Source of the DNA: Reichenbachiella sp. 5M10
GTDB taxonomy: Bacteria > Bacteroidota > Bacteroidia > Cytophagales > Cyclobacteriaceae
Assembly: GCF_002742335.1 (NCBI RefSeq)
Contig: NZ_MDGR01000007.1
Span: forward strand, 434,001-498,000
Direction of reading: 5' to 3'
DNA: 64,000 bases
This document shows, piece after piece, positions 1 through 7,367 of this stretch. Both the position numbers and the translations under genes were made by a program. Under the pieces are notes generated by a model, which was given only the letters and a program-made list of their open reading frames with translations, made no database searches and was not told the origin of the DNA. Positions within the stretch are counted from its first letter, which is position 1, and every line of letters begins with the position of its first letter.

Positions 1-1149
1 TCTCAGTTCGGCGAGTCCTCGGAGTCTGCCGATGGCGGAGTAGCCCGGATTGGTTTGCTTGGTCAGGTCATCTAGCATTTTGTGCCCATGATCTGGCCTG
101 AATGGCATGCGTAGATCCTTGCGGCCTTGTGCCGTACGTTTGTCTTGTTCGTCGACGAGCGCTTTCATCACAGTATACATGTCTACGTCTCCGTCCAAGT
201 GATCCGCTTCATGGAAGTTGCCTTCCGCGTCGCGTTTGGTGGCACGCAGATGGATGAAGTGTATCCGATGCCCGAGGCGCTCGACCATGCCCACGAGATC
301 ATTGTCCGCGCGCACTCCGAAGGACCCAGTACAGTAGGTGAGGCCATTGTGCGGGCTGTCTACCGCTGCATAGAGGTCATGTACATCTTGCTCCGTACTC
401 ATCACTCTCGGGAGCCCCAAAATTGGGAATGGGGGATCATCAGGATGGATGCATAGCAGTACGCCCGCTGACTCAGCAGCAGGTACTATGGCTGCCAGGA
501 ATTGAAATAGATTGGCTTTCAAAGTCGCTGCATCGATGTGATCGTAGGAGGATAGCACGGCTTGGAACTGATCGAGGGTGTAGCCTTCTTCAGCGCCGGG
601 TAGCCCCGCGATGATGTTGCCGACGAGTTTCGTTTTGTCCGCTTCGCTCATTGCCTCGTGGTAGGTCTTGGCTTTCGCTATTTGGTCAGGAGTGTAGGCC
701 GCTTCTGCACCGGGTCGTTTGAGCAAGAACAGCTCAAAGGCCGCAAAGGCCGTCACGTCAAAGCGCAGTGCTGTAGAGCCATCTCCGAAGGCATACTCTA
801 GATCGGTACGTGTCCAGTCGAGTACGGGCATGAAGTTGTAGCATACGGTATCGATACCGCATTGGCCGAGGTTGATTAGGGACTGTCGGTAGTTCTCGAT
901 ATAGTTCTCGAAATTGCCGCTGCGTTTTTTGATGTCTTCGTGTACCGGGACACTTTCTGCCACGCTCCAAGTGAGCCCTGCATCTTCTATCTCTTCTTTT
1001 CGTTTTTGAATCTCAGTGATTGTCCATACTTCTCCGTTGGGGATGTGATGTAGTGCTGAGACGATGCCTGTCGCACCGGCTTGTCGGATATCGGAGAGGC
1101 TGACGCCATCATTGGGACCATACCATCTCCAGGTTTGTTCTAGTTTCAT
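1..1149 (-). CDS. uxuA: Mannonate dehydratase UxuA (3' end cut by window edge)
   Basis: Dehydrates D-mannonate to 2-keto-3-deoxy-D-gluconate in the cytoplasm, the step that brings glucuronate into the KDG pool. The reverse strand reads open from the edge to base 1149, giving 383 residues; the family is close to 394, so only the extreme C-terminus is missing. The N-terminus ([15 protein letters not shown], then [11 protein letters not shown]) and the end of the visible part ([16 protein letters not shown]) are typical of UxuA. I chose ATG 1149 because it aligns with the usual family start; an in-frame ATG at 1164 would add five residues and lies 2 nt after the stop of the oxidoreductase gene, so translational coupling from there is possible. 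It is second in a minus-strand operon with the SDR gene. Family assignment is firm. Confidence 0.93.
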   Translation of the reverse strand, partial: MKLEQTWRWYGPNDGVSLSDIRQAGATGIVSALHHIPNGEVWTITEIQKRKEEIEDAGLTWSVAESVPVHEDIKKRSGNFENYIENYRQSLINLGQCGIDTVCYNFMPVLDWTRTDLEYAFGDGSTALRFDVTAFAAFELFLLKRPGAEAAYTPDQIAKAKTYHEAMSEADKTKLVGNIIAGLPGAEEGYTLDQFQAVLSSYDHIDAATLKANLFQFLAAIVPAAESAGVLLCIHPDDPPFPILGLPRVMSTEQDVHDLYAAVDSPHNGLTYCTGSFGVRADNDLVGMVERLGHRIHFIHLRATKRDAEGNFHEADHLDGDVDMYTVMKALVDEQDKRTAQGRKDLRMPFRPDHGHKMLDDLTKQTNPGYSAIGRLRGLAELR

Positions 1150-1166
1150 TGTAGTCTTTTTCATTG

Positions 1167-2003
1167 TTACACACCACTAAATGCACTGAAGCCTCCATCA
1201 ATAGGAATAGTCACACCCGTCACGAAGGCGGACCCATCCCCACAGAGCCATTCCAAAGTTCCTAATAAATCCTCAGGTGTCCCAAAGCGAGACATCGGCG
1301 TGTGATCGATGATGGTGTTGCCACGTGCCGTGAGGTCACCACTTTCTTCGGTGAGGAGTCTGCGGTTTTGCTCCGTGAGGAAAAAACCAGGCGCCATGGC
1401 ATTGACACGGATGCCGACTTTGGAGAAGTGCACGGCGAGCCATTGCGTAAAATTAGAAATGGCGGCTTTCGCTCCACTATAGGCTGGAATCTTAGTGAGT
1501 GGTGTGAAGGCGTTCATCGATGAGATGTTGACGATGATGCCAGCTTGACGGGTGACCATATCTTGGGCGAAAATCTGACAGGGCAGGAGGGTCCCGATGA
1601 AATTGAGGTCAAACACGAACTTGATTCCCTCTGGATCGAGATCGAAAAAAGTTGTCAATTCTTCGGTAGACTCTAGGTCATTGGGATCAAAGTAAGGTTT
1701 GGAGGTAGTGCCTTTGGGGTGATTGCCGCCTGCTCCATTGACCAAGATGTCGCAAGGACCGAGCTGTGTGTTTACTTCAGCATGTGCGGCTAGGAGACTT
1801 TTTTTGTCCAATACATTGGCTTCTACACCGATGGCTTGTCCACCTTTTTGGCGGATAGCTTTGGCAACCTGCTCTGCATTCTCTTTTTTCAGGTCTAGGA
1901 TCGCAACTTTGGCTCCAAGGCCTGCGAGTTGGCTCGCCATGGTGCTGCAGAGTACTCCACCTCCACCGGTGATGACGACTACTTTATGCTCTATTGTATT
2001 CAT
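1167..2003 (-). CDS. uxuB: SDR-family D-mannonate oxidoreductase (fructuronate reductase), UxuB type
   Basis: A classical short-chain dehydrogenase of 278 residues, predicted to reduce D-fructuronate to D-mannonate with NAD(P)H. An N-terminal Rossmann motif ([14 protein letters not shown]), the NGAGGN segment and the catalytic Tyr/Lys in [10 protein letters not shown] are visible. The length and the insert around residues 95-130 (NHPKGTT...[14 protein letters not shown]) match the Bacillus-type SDR mannonate oxidoreductase, not the larger E. coli UxuB family. It lies directly upstream of uxuA, which supplies the next reaction. It is divergent from a LacI-type gene across a 150-bp region with repeated putative operator sequences, so that regulator probably controls it. 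Substrate is inferred from family resemblance plus neighbour; the alternative is another uronate-related SDR. Confidence 0.85.
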   Translation of the reverse strand: MNTIEHKVVVITGGGGVLCSTMASQLAGLGAKVAILDLKKENAEQVAKAIRQKGGQAIGVEANVLDKKSLLAAHAEVNTQLGPCDILVNGAGGNHPKGTTSKPYFDPNDLESTEELTTFFDLDPEGIKFVFDLNFIGTLLPCQIFAQDMVTRQAGIIVNISSMNAFTPLTKIPAYSGAKAAISNFTQWLAVHFSKVGIRVNAMAPGFFLTEQNRRLLTEESGDLTARGNTIIDHTPMSRFGTPEDLLGTLEWLCGDGSAFVTGVTIPIDGGFSAFSGV

Positions 2004-2018
2004 GATGTTTTCTTTTGT

Positions 2019-2085
2019 GTGTACGTTACCGCAATCTAGAGTTAAAAAACACTCGGTGAAGAGTGTTGTGATTGCGTGTACGTTA
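2019..2085. promoter_or_regulatory. Putative LacI-family operator region between uxuB and its regulator
   Basis: The 10-mer GTGTACGTTA occurs twice in direct orientation, at 2019-2028 and 2076-2085, in the intergenic space between divergent genes. Between the copies sit two nested inverted repeats: GCAATC (2031-2036) with GATTGC (2070-2075), and AACACTC (2048-2054) with GAGTGTT (2061-2067). The second copy continues as TTAACA, giving a TGT...ACA framed site resembling LacI-family operators. This placement would let one regulator control both directions. Binding is inference. Confidence 0.5.
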
Positions 2086-2153
2086 ACATGGTTTTGACAA
2101 ATGTACTATATTGCACTGGAATTCAAAATAATTTTGTTCATTTTAGCTCTCAT

Positions 2154-3194
2154 ATGAAACCGAGAATTACTATTAAGGAGATTGCCAAACAGGCGGAGGT
2201 ATCCATAGGGACAGTGGATCGGGTGCTACACGATCGGGGACGTGTCTCGGAAGAAACCAAGGAAAGAGTGCTACAAATTGCCAAGGAGGGGAACTACTCG
2301 TCAAATGTGTATGCTCGAAACCTCAAGCTCAACAAGACCTATCATTTGGCGGTGATCTTGCCGGAGCAAAACCCGTATTGGATCAAACACCGTCAGGGGG
2401 TAGAGAAGGCAGTCGGAGAGCACGACTTTTTGCAGGTGACCTTGCATGACTATAGTTTGGAGGAAGACTCACCTGTACGCATAGAGCAGTTGGTGCGCGA
2501 AGTACTTGCACAGGAACCAGACGGGATCGTGCTGGCTCCTATATTTCTCGGACAGGACAGTGCGGTGATCCAATTGCTCCATGAGAGTCAGGTTCCGGTG
2601 GTTTTGGTCGATTCCAAAATCCAGCTACCCAATTGTATTTCGCGCATAGGCCAGGATGCCTACCAGAGTGGGAGGATGTCTGCGGGGCTTTTGCACGAGG
2701 GCTATACCGAGGACTATGCCTTGTATGTGACGACTTTTCACAAAGCAGATTTGCACAATCAAACCATCATGGCACGTATTCAAGGCCTGAAAGATTTCTT
2801 GACAGAAGTCGAAAATGGGCCAGATGTCATCATGATCAATCTCGAAAAGGATGGGCTATCTTTGGCAGATGCGGTAGATCATATGAAGGCGAGTGACAAG
2901 CCGGTACGGGTTTTTGTACCCAATTCGAGAGCATACCTGTTGGCTCGTTCGCTAGGTCTGGTGCAGCAGCAGTTGAAATTACGCATGGTCGGTTATGACC
3001 TGATCGAGGAAAATAAGAACTATCTGATGAAGGGGACGATCAATTATTTGATCCATCAGCAACCAAAGCAACAGGGGTTTCGAGCGATTCAGACGCTGCA
3101 TCAACACCTGCTACTCAACATGGAGGTAGATCCCGAGCAGCGCTTGCCGTTGGATATCATCACCAAGGAGAATCTGATGTACTGTGAACATTAG
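2154..3194 (+). CDS. LacI-family transcriptional regulator, likely of uronate catabolism
   Basis: A 346-residue regulator with an N-terminal LacI helix-turn-helix (TIKEIAKQAEVSIGTVDRVLHDRGRVS) followed by a periplasmic-binding-protein-like sensor domain (about residues 60-345). The recognition helix has TVDRVLHDRG rather than the common TVSRALN, as in a Bacteroidota subgroup. An upstream in-frame ORF extends to 2076, but that stretch lies over the putative operator and has no LacI-like sequence. I therefore place the start at ATG 2154, which begins MKPRITIKEIA. It is divergent from uxuB-uxuA, so a role in sensing glucuronate, fructuronate or mannonate is the natural inference. The effector is unknown. 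Confidence 0.88.
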   Translation: MKPRITIKEIAKQAEVSIGTVDRVLHDRGRVSEETKERVLQIAKEGNYSSNVYARNLKLNKTYHLAVILPEQNPYWIKHRQGVEKAVGEHDFLQVTLHDYSLEEDSPVRIEQLVREVLAQEPDGIVLAPIFLGQDSAVIQLLHESQVPVVLVDSKIQLPNCISRIGQDAYQSGRMSAGLLHEGYTEDYALYVTTFHKADLHNQTIMARIQGLKDFLTEVENGPDVIMINLEKDGLSLADAVDHMKASDKPVRVFVPNSRAYLLARSLGLVQQQLKLRMVGYDLIEENKNYLMKGTINYLIHQQPKQQGFRAIQTLHQHLLLNMEVDPEQRLPLDIITKENLMYCEH

Positions 3195-3241
3195 TGTTAG
3201 ATACTAGACTTAGACTTTCAGAACCAAGAACCTAGACGTTG

Positions 3242-4258
3242 TTAGCTTGTTTTTAATGAGGATTGTCTGACGATGATCTCAGAGGGAATGATGGTTTGGT
3301 TGGCGGGTAGCTCCTTTCCATTGATTTGATCGAGGAGGAGTGCTGCTGTTTTTTGTCCCATGAGGTTAGGGTTTTGGTTGACAGTACTCAGTGCGGGGGA
3401 GGTGTAGGCTGAGATGGGTTCGCCACTGAATCCAAAGACCTTGATTTCTTGGGGTATTCGGATGCCTGCTTTCTGAAGGACTTCCATCGCTGCGATGGCT
3501 GCTACGTCGTTGGCAGAGAAGATAGCATCAGGCATTTGTCCCTTAGTCAGCAGTTGCTGGGCGATCTCTTGACCGTCTTGTTGTTTGAGGCGGCTTTTGA
3601 AGACCCAATCCTCCTGAAATTTGATGTTATTTTTTTTCAGCGCCTCTTTATACCCTCTTAACCTTTCTTGATAAATACTGGCCTCACTGTTGCCTCCCAA
3701 GTGTATGATATGGCGGCAGCCATTTTGGATCAGGCTTTCGGTTACTTCATAGGCTCTCGAAAAGTCGTCTATGAGCACGTTGTGTCCTGAGATGGTTTTG
3801 CATTCACGGTCAAAAAACACCACCGGCTTCCCATTTGCTTCGATGCGTTGTATGTGACTCCCGTCGCTCTGCTCGGTAGCGATCGACAAGATGATGCCAT
3901 CGACTTGATTGGCGAGGAGTGTATCGACGAGTTGTGCTTCGCGCTCTGGGCTGTCGTGTGACTGACAGATCATGAGGTTGTAGCCTTGCTCAGAGACGAC
4001 GGCTTCCATACCTCCGATGGCAGTGGAGAAGAAGTGCCGAGAGATGTTGGGTACGATCACACCTATAGTGGTGGTCTTTTGGGTGCGAAGGTTTGAGGCC
4101 AGATGATTGCGTGCATAGCCCATTTCTGCAGCCTTGTCTCGAATGAGCTTCTTGGTCTTTTCTTTGACCCGTGGACTACCGGCTAGAGCCCGAGAGACCG
4201 TGCTGGCATTGATGTTGAGTTCACGGGCTATGTCGTGTATGGTGGCCTTCTTTTTCAT
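3242..4258 (-). CDS. LacI-family transcriptional regulator divergent from kduI-kduD
   Basis: A full-length 338-residue LacI/GalR regulator. The N-terminus (TIHDIARELNINASTVSRALAGSPRV) is a canonical LacI helix-turn-helix with hinge region, followed by the ligand-binding domain with GVIVPNISRHFFSTAIGG and, near the end, PSEIIVRQSS. I use ATG 4258, which places the DNA-binding domain at the N-terminus; the longer reading adds 14 hydrophobic residues encoded over the operator. A 22-bp perfect palindrome lies 34 bp upstream, between this gene and kduI, and overlaps the probable kduI promoter. Autoregulation and repression of kduI-kduD-DUF4861 is the simplest model. The inducer is presumably a uronate intermediate, by inference from the operon. 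Confidence 0.9.
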   Translation of the reverse strand: MKKKATIHDIARELNINASTVSRALAGSPRVKEKTKKLIRDKAAEMGYARNHLASNLRTQKTTTIGVIVPNISRHFFSTAIGGMEAVVSEQGYNLMICQSHDSPEREAQLVDTLLANQVDGIILSIATEQSDGSHIQRIEANGKPVVFFDRECKTISGHNVLIDDFSRAYEVTESLIQNGCRHIIHLGGNSEASIYQERLRGYKEALKKNNIKFQEDWVFKSRLKQQDGQEIAQQLLTKGQMPDAIFSANDVAAIAAMEVLQKAGIRIPQEIKVFGFSGEPISAYTSPALSTVNQNPNLMGQKTAALLLDQINGKELPANQTIIPSEIIVRQSSLKTS

Positions 4259-4291
4259 TGGTGTTGCGAAGATAAAATAAAAAAGCAACAC

Positions 4292-4313
4292 AAAATACAA
4301 TCGATTGTATTTT
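4292..4313. promoter_or_regulatory. 22-bp perfect palindromic operator upstream of kduI
   Basis: Half-sites AAAATACAATC (4292-4302) and GATTGTATTTT (4303-4313) form an uninterrupted perfect palindrome with a central CG, the usual symmetry of LacI-family operators. It lies between the divergent LacI gene and kduI, with its centre about 22 bp upstream of the predicted -7 element, so bound repressor would cover the -33 region. No other copy was noticed in the window by eye. Confidence 0.75.
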
Positions 4314-4320
4314 TAATATT

Positions 4321-4328
4321 TACCTTTG
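4321..4328 (+). promoter_or_regulatory. Bacteroidota -7 promoter element for kduI
   Basis: TACCTTTG matches the Bacteroidota primary-sigma -7 consensus TAnnTTTG exactly. It lies 36 bp upstream of the kduI start and just downstream of the palindromic operator. No strong -33 TTG at the ideal spacing is evident; the palindrome occupies that region. Confidence 0.6.
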
Positions 4329-4363
4329 GTGCAAAGGAATTTAAAATCAAAAAGAAATAGCTC

Positions 4364-5206
4364 ATGAGTGTTTCGTACGAAGTAAGATATGCATCGAGTC
4401 CAGATGCGGTAAAAAAATTGGACACCAAAGAACTAAGAAATGAGTTCTTGATCGACAATCTAATGAAGCCGGATGAGGTTGTTTTGGTCTATACACACTA
4501 TGACCGATACATCGCTGGATCTGCAGTGCCTGCTTCTAAGAAATTGACCTTGGAAACCATCGATCCGTTGAAGTCGGAGACTTTCCTAGCAAGGAGAGAG
4601 CTCGGTGTGATCAATGTCGGAGGGGACGGTACGGTATACGTAGATGGAGAGGCCTTCGAATTGACCTATAAGGATGCACTATACGTAGGTATGGGAGCCA
4701 AAGAAGTGATCTTCGAAAGCAAAGACGCATCTGCCCCAGCGAAGTTCTACTTGAACTCAGCACCCGCACATCATGCATTCCCCAACAAGAAGGTCACCAA
4801 AGCAGAGGCGAAAAAGCTAGAGCTAGGCACGCTCGAAACCGCCAATGCGAGAACAGTAAACCAAATGCTCATAGGCGGTGTGGTAGATACATGCCAACTA
4901 CAGATGGGGATGACCGAGCTCAAGACAGGTAGTGTATGGAACACCCTACCCTCTCACGTGCACGATCGTCGTATGGAGGTGTATATGTATATCGAAGTAC
5001 CTCCAGAGCAGTCTGTGTGTCACTTCATGGGGCAGACTGACGAGACAAGACACATCTGGATGCAAAACGAGCAAGCGGTGATCTCTCCTCCATGGTCGAT
5101 CCATTCAGGTGCAGGTACATCTAACTATACATTCATCTGGGGTATGGCAGGAGAGAATCTTGACTACACAGATATGGATGTTTGTCCAATCAATGAATTA
5201 AGATAA
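4364..5206 (+). CDS. kduI: 5-dehydro-4-deoxy-D-glucuronate isomerase KduI
   Basis: Cytoplasmic zinc cupin isomerase that converts 4-deoxy-L-threo-5-hexosulose uronate, the open form of unsaturated uronate released by GH88-type enzymes, to 3-deoxy-D-glycero-2,5-hexodiulosonate. The 280-residue length equals the family norm. The predicted metal ligands are present in the expected places: His198, His200 and Glu205 in the SHVHDRRMEVYMY segment and His247 in PWSIHSGAG. The ATG at 4364 starts MSVSYEVRYASSPD, a typical KduI N-terminus. It is first in a three-gene operon with kduD (5-nt gap) and a DUF4861 lipoprotein, under a palindromic operator. Its presence argues that the glycan is cut by a lyase or yields unsaturated uronate. 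Confidence 0.96.
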   Translation: MSVSYEVRYASSPDAVKKLDTKELRNEFLIDNLMKPDEVVLVYTHYDRYIAGSAVPASKKLTLETIDPLKSETFLARRELGVINVGGDGTVYVDGEAFELTYKDALYVGMGAKEVIFESKDASAPAKFYLNSAPAHHAFPNKKVTKAEAKKLELGTLETANARTVNQMLIGGVVDTCQLQMGMTELKTGSVWNTLPSHVHDRRMEVYMYIEVPPEQSVCHFMGQTDETRHIWMQNEQAVISPPWSIHSGAGTSNYTFIWGMAGENLDYTDMDVCPINELR

Positions 5207-5211
5207 GAAGC

Positions 5212-6000
5212 ATGGATTTATTCAATTTAAAGGGAAAAGTAGCACTCGTGACGGGTGCTACACATGGTCTAGGGATGGCCATGGCGATGGGACTTGGCAA
5301 AGCAGGAGCGACGGTCGTGATCAACGGCAACTCATCGCAAGAAAAGATCGACAATGCGATCAAAGAATACGAAAAGGAAGGTATCAAGGTCAGCGGTTAT
5401 AAGTTTGACGTGACGGACGAAGCAGCTGTCAAAGCAGCTGTCGCTAAAATCCAGTCGGAAGTAGGGGACATTGATATCTTGGTCAACAATGCTGGGATCA
5501 TCAAGCGCGTGCCGCTCGAAGAGATGGAAGTAGCGGAGTTTGAGCAGGTCATCAAGGTGGATTTGGTAAGCCCATTCATCGTATCCAAGCATGTGGTGAA
5601 AGGTATGATCGCTCGCAAGAGCGGTAAAATCATCAACATCTGCTCGATGATGAGTGAGCTCGGTAGAAATACCGTAGGTGCCTATGCAGCTGCCAAAGGT
5701 GGTCTGAAAATGCTGACGCAAAACATGGCGACAGAGTGGGCCAAACACAATATCCAGACCAACGGAATCGGGCCTGGGTATTTTGCGACGAGCCAAACTG
5801 CTCCTATTCGAGTCGATGGACACCCGTTCAATGACTTCATCGTGGGACGTACGCCTGCTGGCAAATGGGGAGACCCGTCTGATTTGGAGGGCGCAGCGAT
5901 CTTTTTGAGTTCCAAGGCGAGTGATTTTGTCAATGGACAAGTGATCTATGTCGATGGGGGGATCCTCGCGACGATCGGCAAACCAAGCAACGAAGACTAA
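5212..6000 (+). CDS. kduD: 2-dehydro-3-deoxy-D-gluconate 5-dehydrogenase KduD
   Basis: An SDR of 262 residues that reduces the KduI product to 2-keto-3-deoxygluconate using NAD(P)H. The cofactor motif TGATHGLGMAMAMG lies near the N-terminus, followed by NNAGI, the catalytic Ser in ICSMMSELGR and Tyr/Lys in YAAAKGG, and the C-terminal YVDGGILATIG common in KduD. It sits 5 nt after kduI, and its TAA stop overlaps the ATG of the next gene by one base, so the three genes are probably translationally coupled. Gluconate 5-dehydrogenase is the close alternative by sequence, but the kduI partner makes KduD much more likely. Confidence 0.94.
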   Translation: MDLFNLKGKVALVTGATHGLGMAMAMGLGKAGATVVINGNSSQEKIDNAIKEYEKEGIKVSGYKFDVTDEAAVKAAVAKIQSEVGDIDILVNNAGIIKRVPLEEMEVAEFEQVIKVDLVSPFIVSKHVVKGMIARKSGKIINICSMMSELGRNTVGAYAAAKGGLKMLTQNMATEWAKHNIQTNGIGPGYFATSQTAPIRVDGHPFNDFIVGRTPAGKWGDPSDLEGAAIFLSSKASDFVNGQVIYVDGGILATIGKPSNED

Positions 6001-7208
6001 TGAAGTATATAGGAATCATAACACTAGCACTACTGGGGTTGGCAGCATGTCAGTCTCCAGTGGTGACTGTGACGCTCAAAAACACCTTGTCTGAAGATGT
6101 CAAGGAAATGCCTGTCGTGATCGAGAGAGCGCTGATCGAGCAAAAGTTGGGTGCACTGGATGAAGGTGTATTCCCATTGCTGGCGGATCATGGAGTGGTT
6201 GTACCTCAGCAATTGGATGATCTGGATCAGGACGGCAACTGGGATCAGATTGCTCTGTTGGTGTCTACAAAGGCTAGTACAGACTTGGTGTTGGACTTGG
6301 TCACAACCCAAGAGTACCCGAATTTTGCGACACGTACAAGTGTGTATCTAGGGGTAGACTACAACCGTTCGGATGCATTTGTAGAGAAGGATCAAGAGGA
6401 GAGACACCCAGACAATATCGCGATGAAGTACCCGATGATGTATCAGATGGAAGGCCCCGCTTGGGAAAACGATAAAGTAGGCTTTCGCTTGTACTTTGAC
6501 TCCAGAAACGGCAAGGATATATATGGCAAAACTACCGAAGATATGACATTGCATGTGGCTGGGACAAAGGGTCAAAACTACCACGAGCAGGATGCCTGGG
6601 GTATGGATGTGCTCAAGGTGGGCAATAGCCTTGGAGCAGGAGCTGTCGCCATGATGTATGAGGATTCGCTAGTGCGATTGGCCAATACCGCAAGTGGTGA
6701 GTATCAAGTGCTCATCGAGGGACCAGTACGAACGATTTTTGATGTACGACATCAGGGGTGGGATACGCCAGTAGGAAGTCTAGCAGTCACGGAGCGTATC
6801 ACGATCTGGGCTGGACAGTATGGTTACCAAGAAGAGATACTCTGTGATCAAAAGGACATCACTTGGGTGACCGGTATCGTCAACAAACACTCGGATGAGA
6901 TGATCAAAGGAGAGTCCGAGACCAACAATTACATCTATACATTTGACCAACAATCTGAGAACAAGGATAACTTGGGTATGGCTGTGATTGTACCGAAGAC
7001 ATCTTTTGTGTCAGCTGCCGAAACAGCCAACGAAGGAGAAGGTGTCACGGAAACCTACTATGTGTCTTTCCAGTCTGTCGATACACCGAAGTATTTCTTC
7101 GTGGCAGGATGGGAGCCTACTACGACGGAGTTTCAAACTGCTGAAGGGTTTGCAGAGGTAGTCGCACAGCAAGCAATGGTTTATAACCATTCTGTTGTAG
7201 CAGAGTAA
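6000..7208 (+). CDS. DUF4861-family lipoprotein
   Basis: A 402-residue protein that resembles the DUF4861 family, whose members recur beside uronate-degradation genes and have, as far as I know, no settled function. It begins with a lipoprotein signal peptide (MKYIGIITLALLGLAAC, lipobox LAAC), so it is probably anchored in the periplasm or outer membrane. The body is mostly beta-strand-like with motifs QLDDLDQDGNWDQIALLV, GPAWENDKVGFRLYFD and EGPVRTIFDVRHQGW. The start codon overlaps the kduD stop (TAATG). A secreted protein coupled to cytoplasmic kduI-kduD is odd and suggests it acts on the same sugar before uptake, perhaps as an enzyme or epimerase on uronate oligosaccharides. That role is speculation. 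Confidence 0.8.
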   Translation: MKYIGIITLALLGLAACQSPVVTVTLKNTLSEDVKEMPVVIERALIEQKLGALDEGVFPLLADHGVVVPQQLDDLDQDGNWDQIALLVSTKASTDLVLDLVTTQEYPNFATRTSVYLGVDYNRSDAFVEKDQEERHPDNIAMKYPMMYQMEGPAWENDKVGFRLYFDSRNGKDIYGKTTEDMTLHVAGTKGQNYHEQDAWGMDVLKVGNSLGAGAVAMMYEDSLVRLANTASGEYQVLIEGPVRTIFDVRHQGWDTPVGSLAVTERITIWAGQYGYQEEILCDQKDITWVTGIVNKHSDEMIKGESETNNYIYTFDQQSENKDNLGMAVIVPKTSFVSAAETANEGEGVTETYYVSFQSVDTPKYFFVAGWEPTTTEFQTAEGFAEVVAQQAMVYNHSVVAE

Positions 7209-7236
7209 TCCAAAATAGAGGTTTGGGAGGATTTTT

Positions 7237-7297
7237 GTACGGAATTACCCCCTAAATCGTACGGTATTTACCTCAATCTTCGCCAATTTTAGGCTTG
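7237..7297 (+). promoter_or_regulatory. GTACGG direct repeats and possible promoter upstream of the hybrid sensor gene
   Basis: GTACGG occurs at 7237-7242 and 7259-7264, 22 bp apart (two helical turns), each followed by a related ATTACC/TATTTACC. TAGGCTTG at 7290-7297 is one mismatch from the TAnnTTTG -7 consensus. The core GTAC half-site is also repeated in front of susC and the TIG lipoprotein gene, there 10 bp apart. Autoregulation by the hybrid sensor is possible but unproven. Confidence 0.4.
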
Positions 7298-7301
7298 GAA
7301 T

Positions 7302-7336
7302 GGCGACTGCTTTCCCGTGATGCAGTCGCCTTTTTT
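7302..7336 (+). terminator. Rho-independent terminator after DUF4861, in front of the sensor gene
   Basis: Stem GGCGACTGC (7302-7310) pairs perfectly with GCAGTCGCC (7322-7330) around an 11-nt loop, followed by TTTTTT. It should end the kduI-kduD-DUF4861 transcript. It leaves only 31 bp before the sensor start codon, so it may lie inside the sensor's own leader. Confidence 0.8.
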
Positions 7337-7367
7337 ATTCTAGGAGACTAATGAGAGCTAAGTAAGC

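Noticed and set aside
2076-2153. 26-residue N-terminal extension of the first LacI regulator
   Set aside because: It covers the putative operator and precedes the normal LacI N-terminus, which begins at ATG 2154.
5332-5940. 202-residue minus-strand frame within kduD
   Set aside because: Antisense shadow of a well-supported SDR gene; no recognisable protein features.
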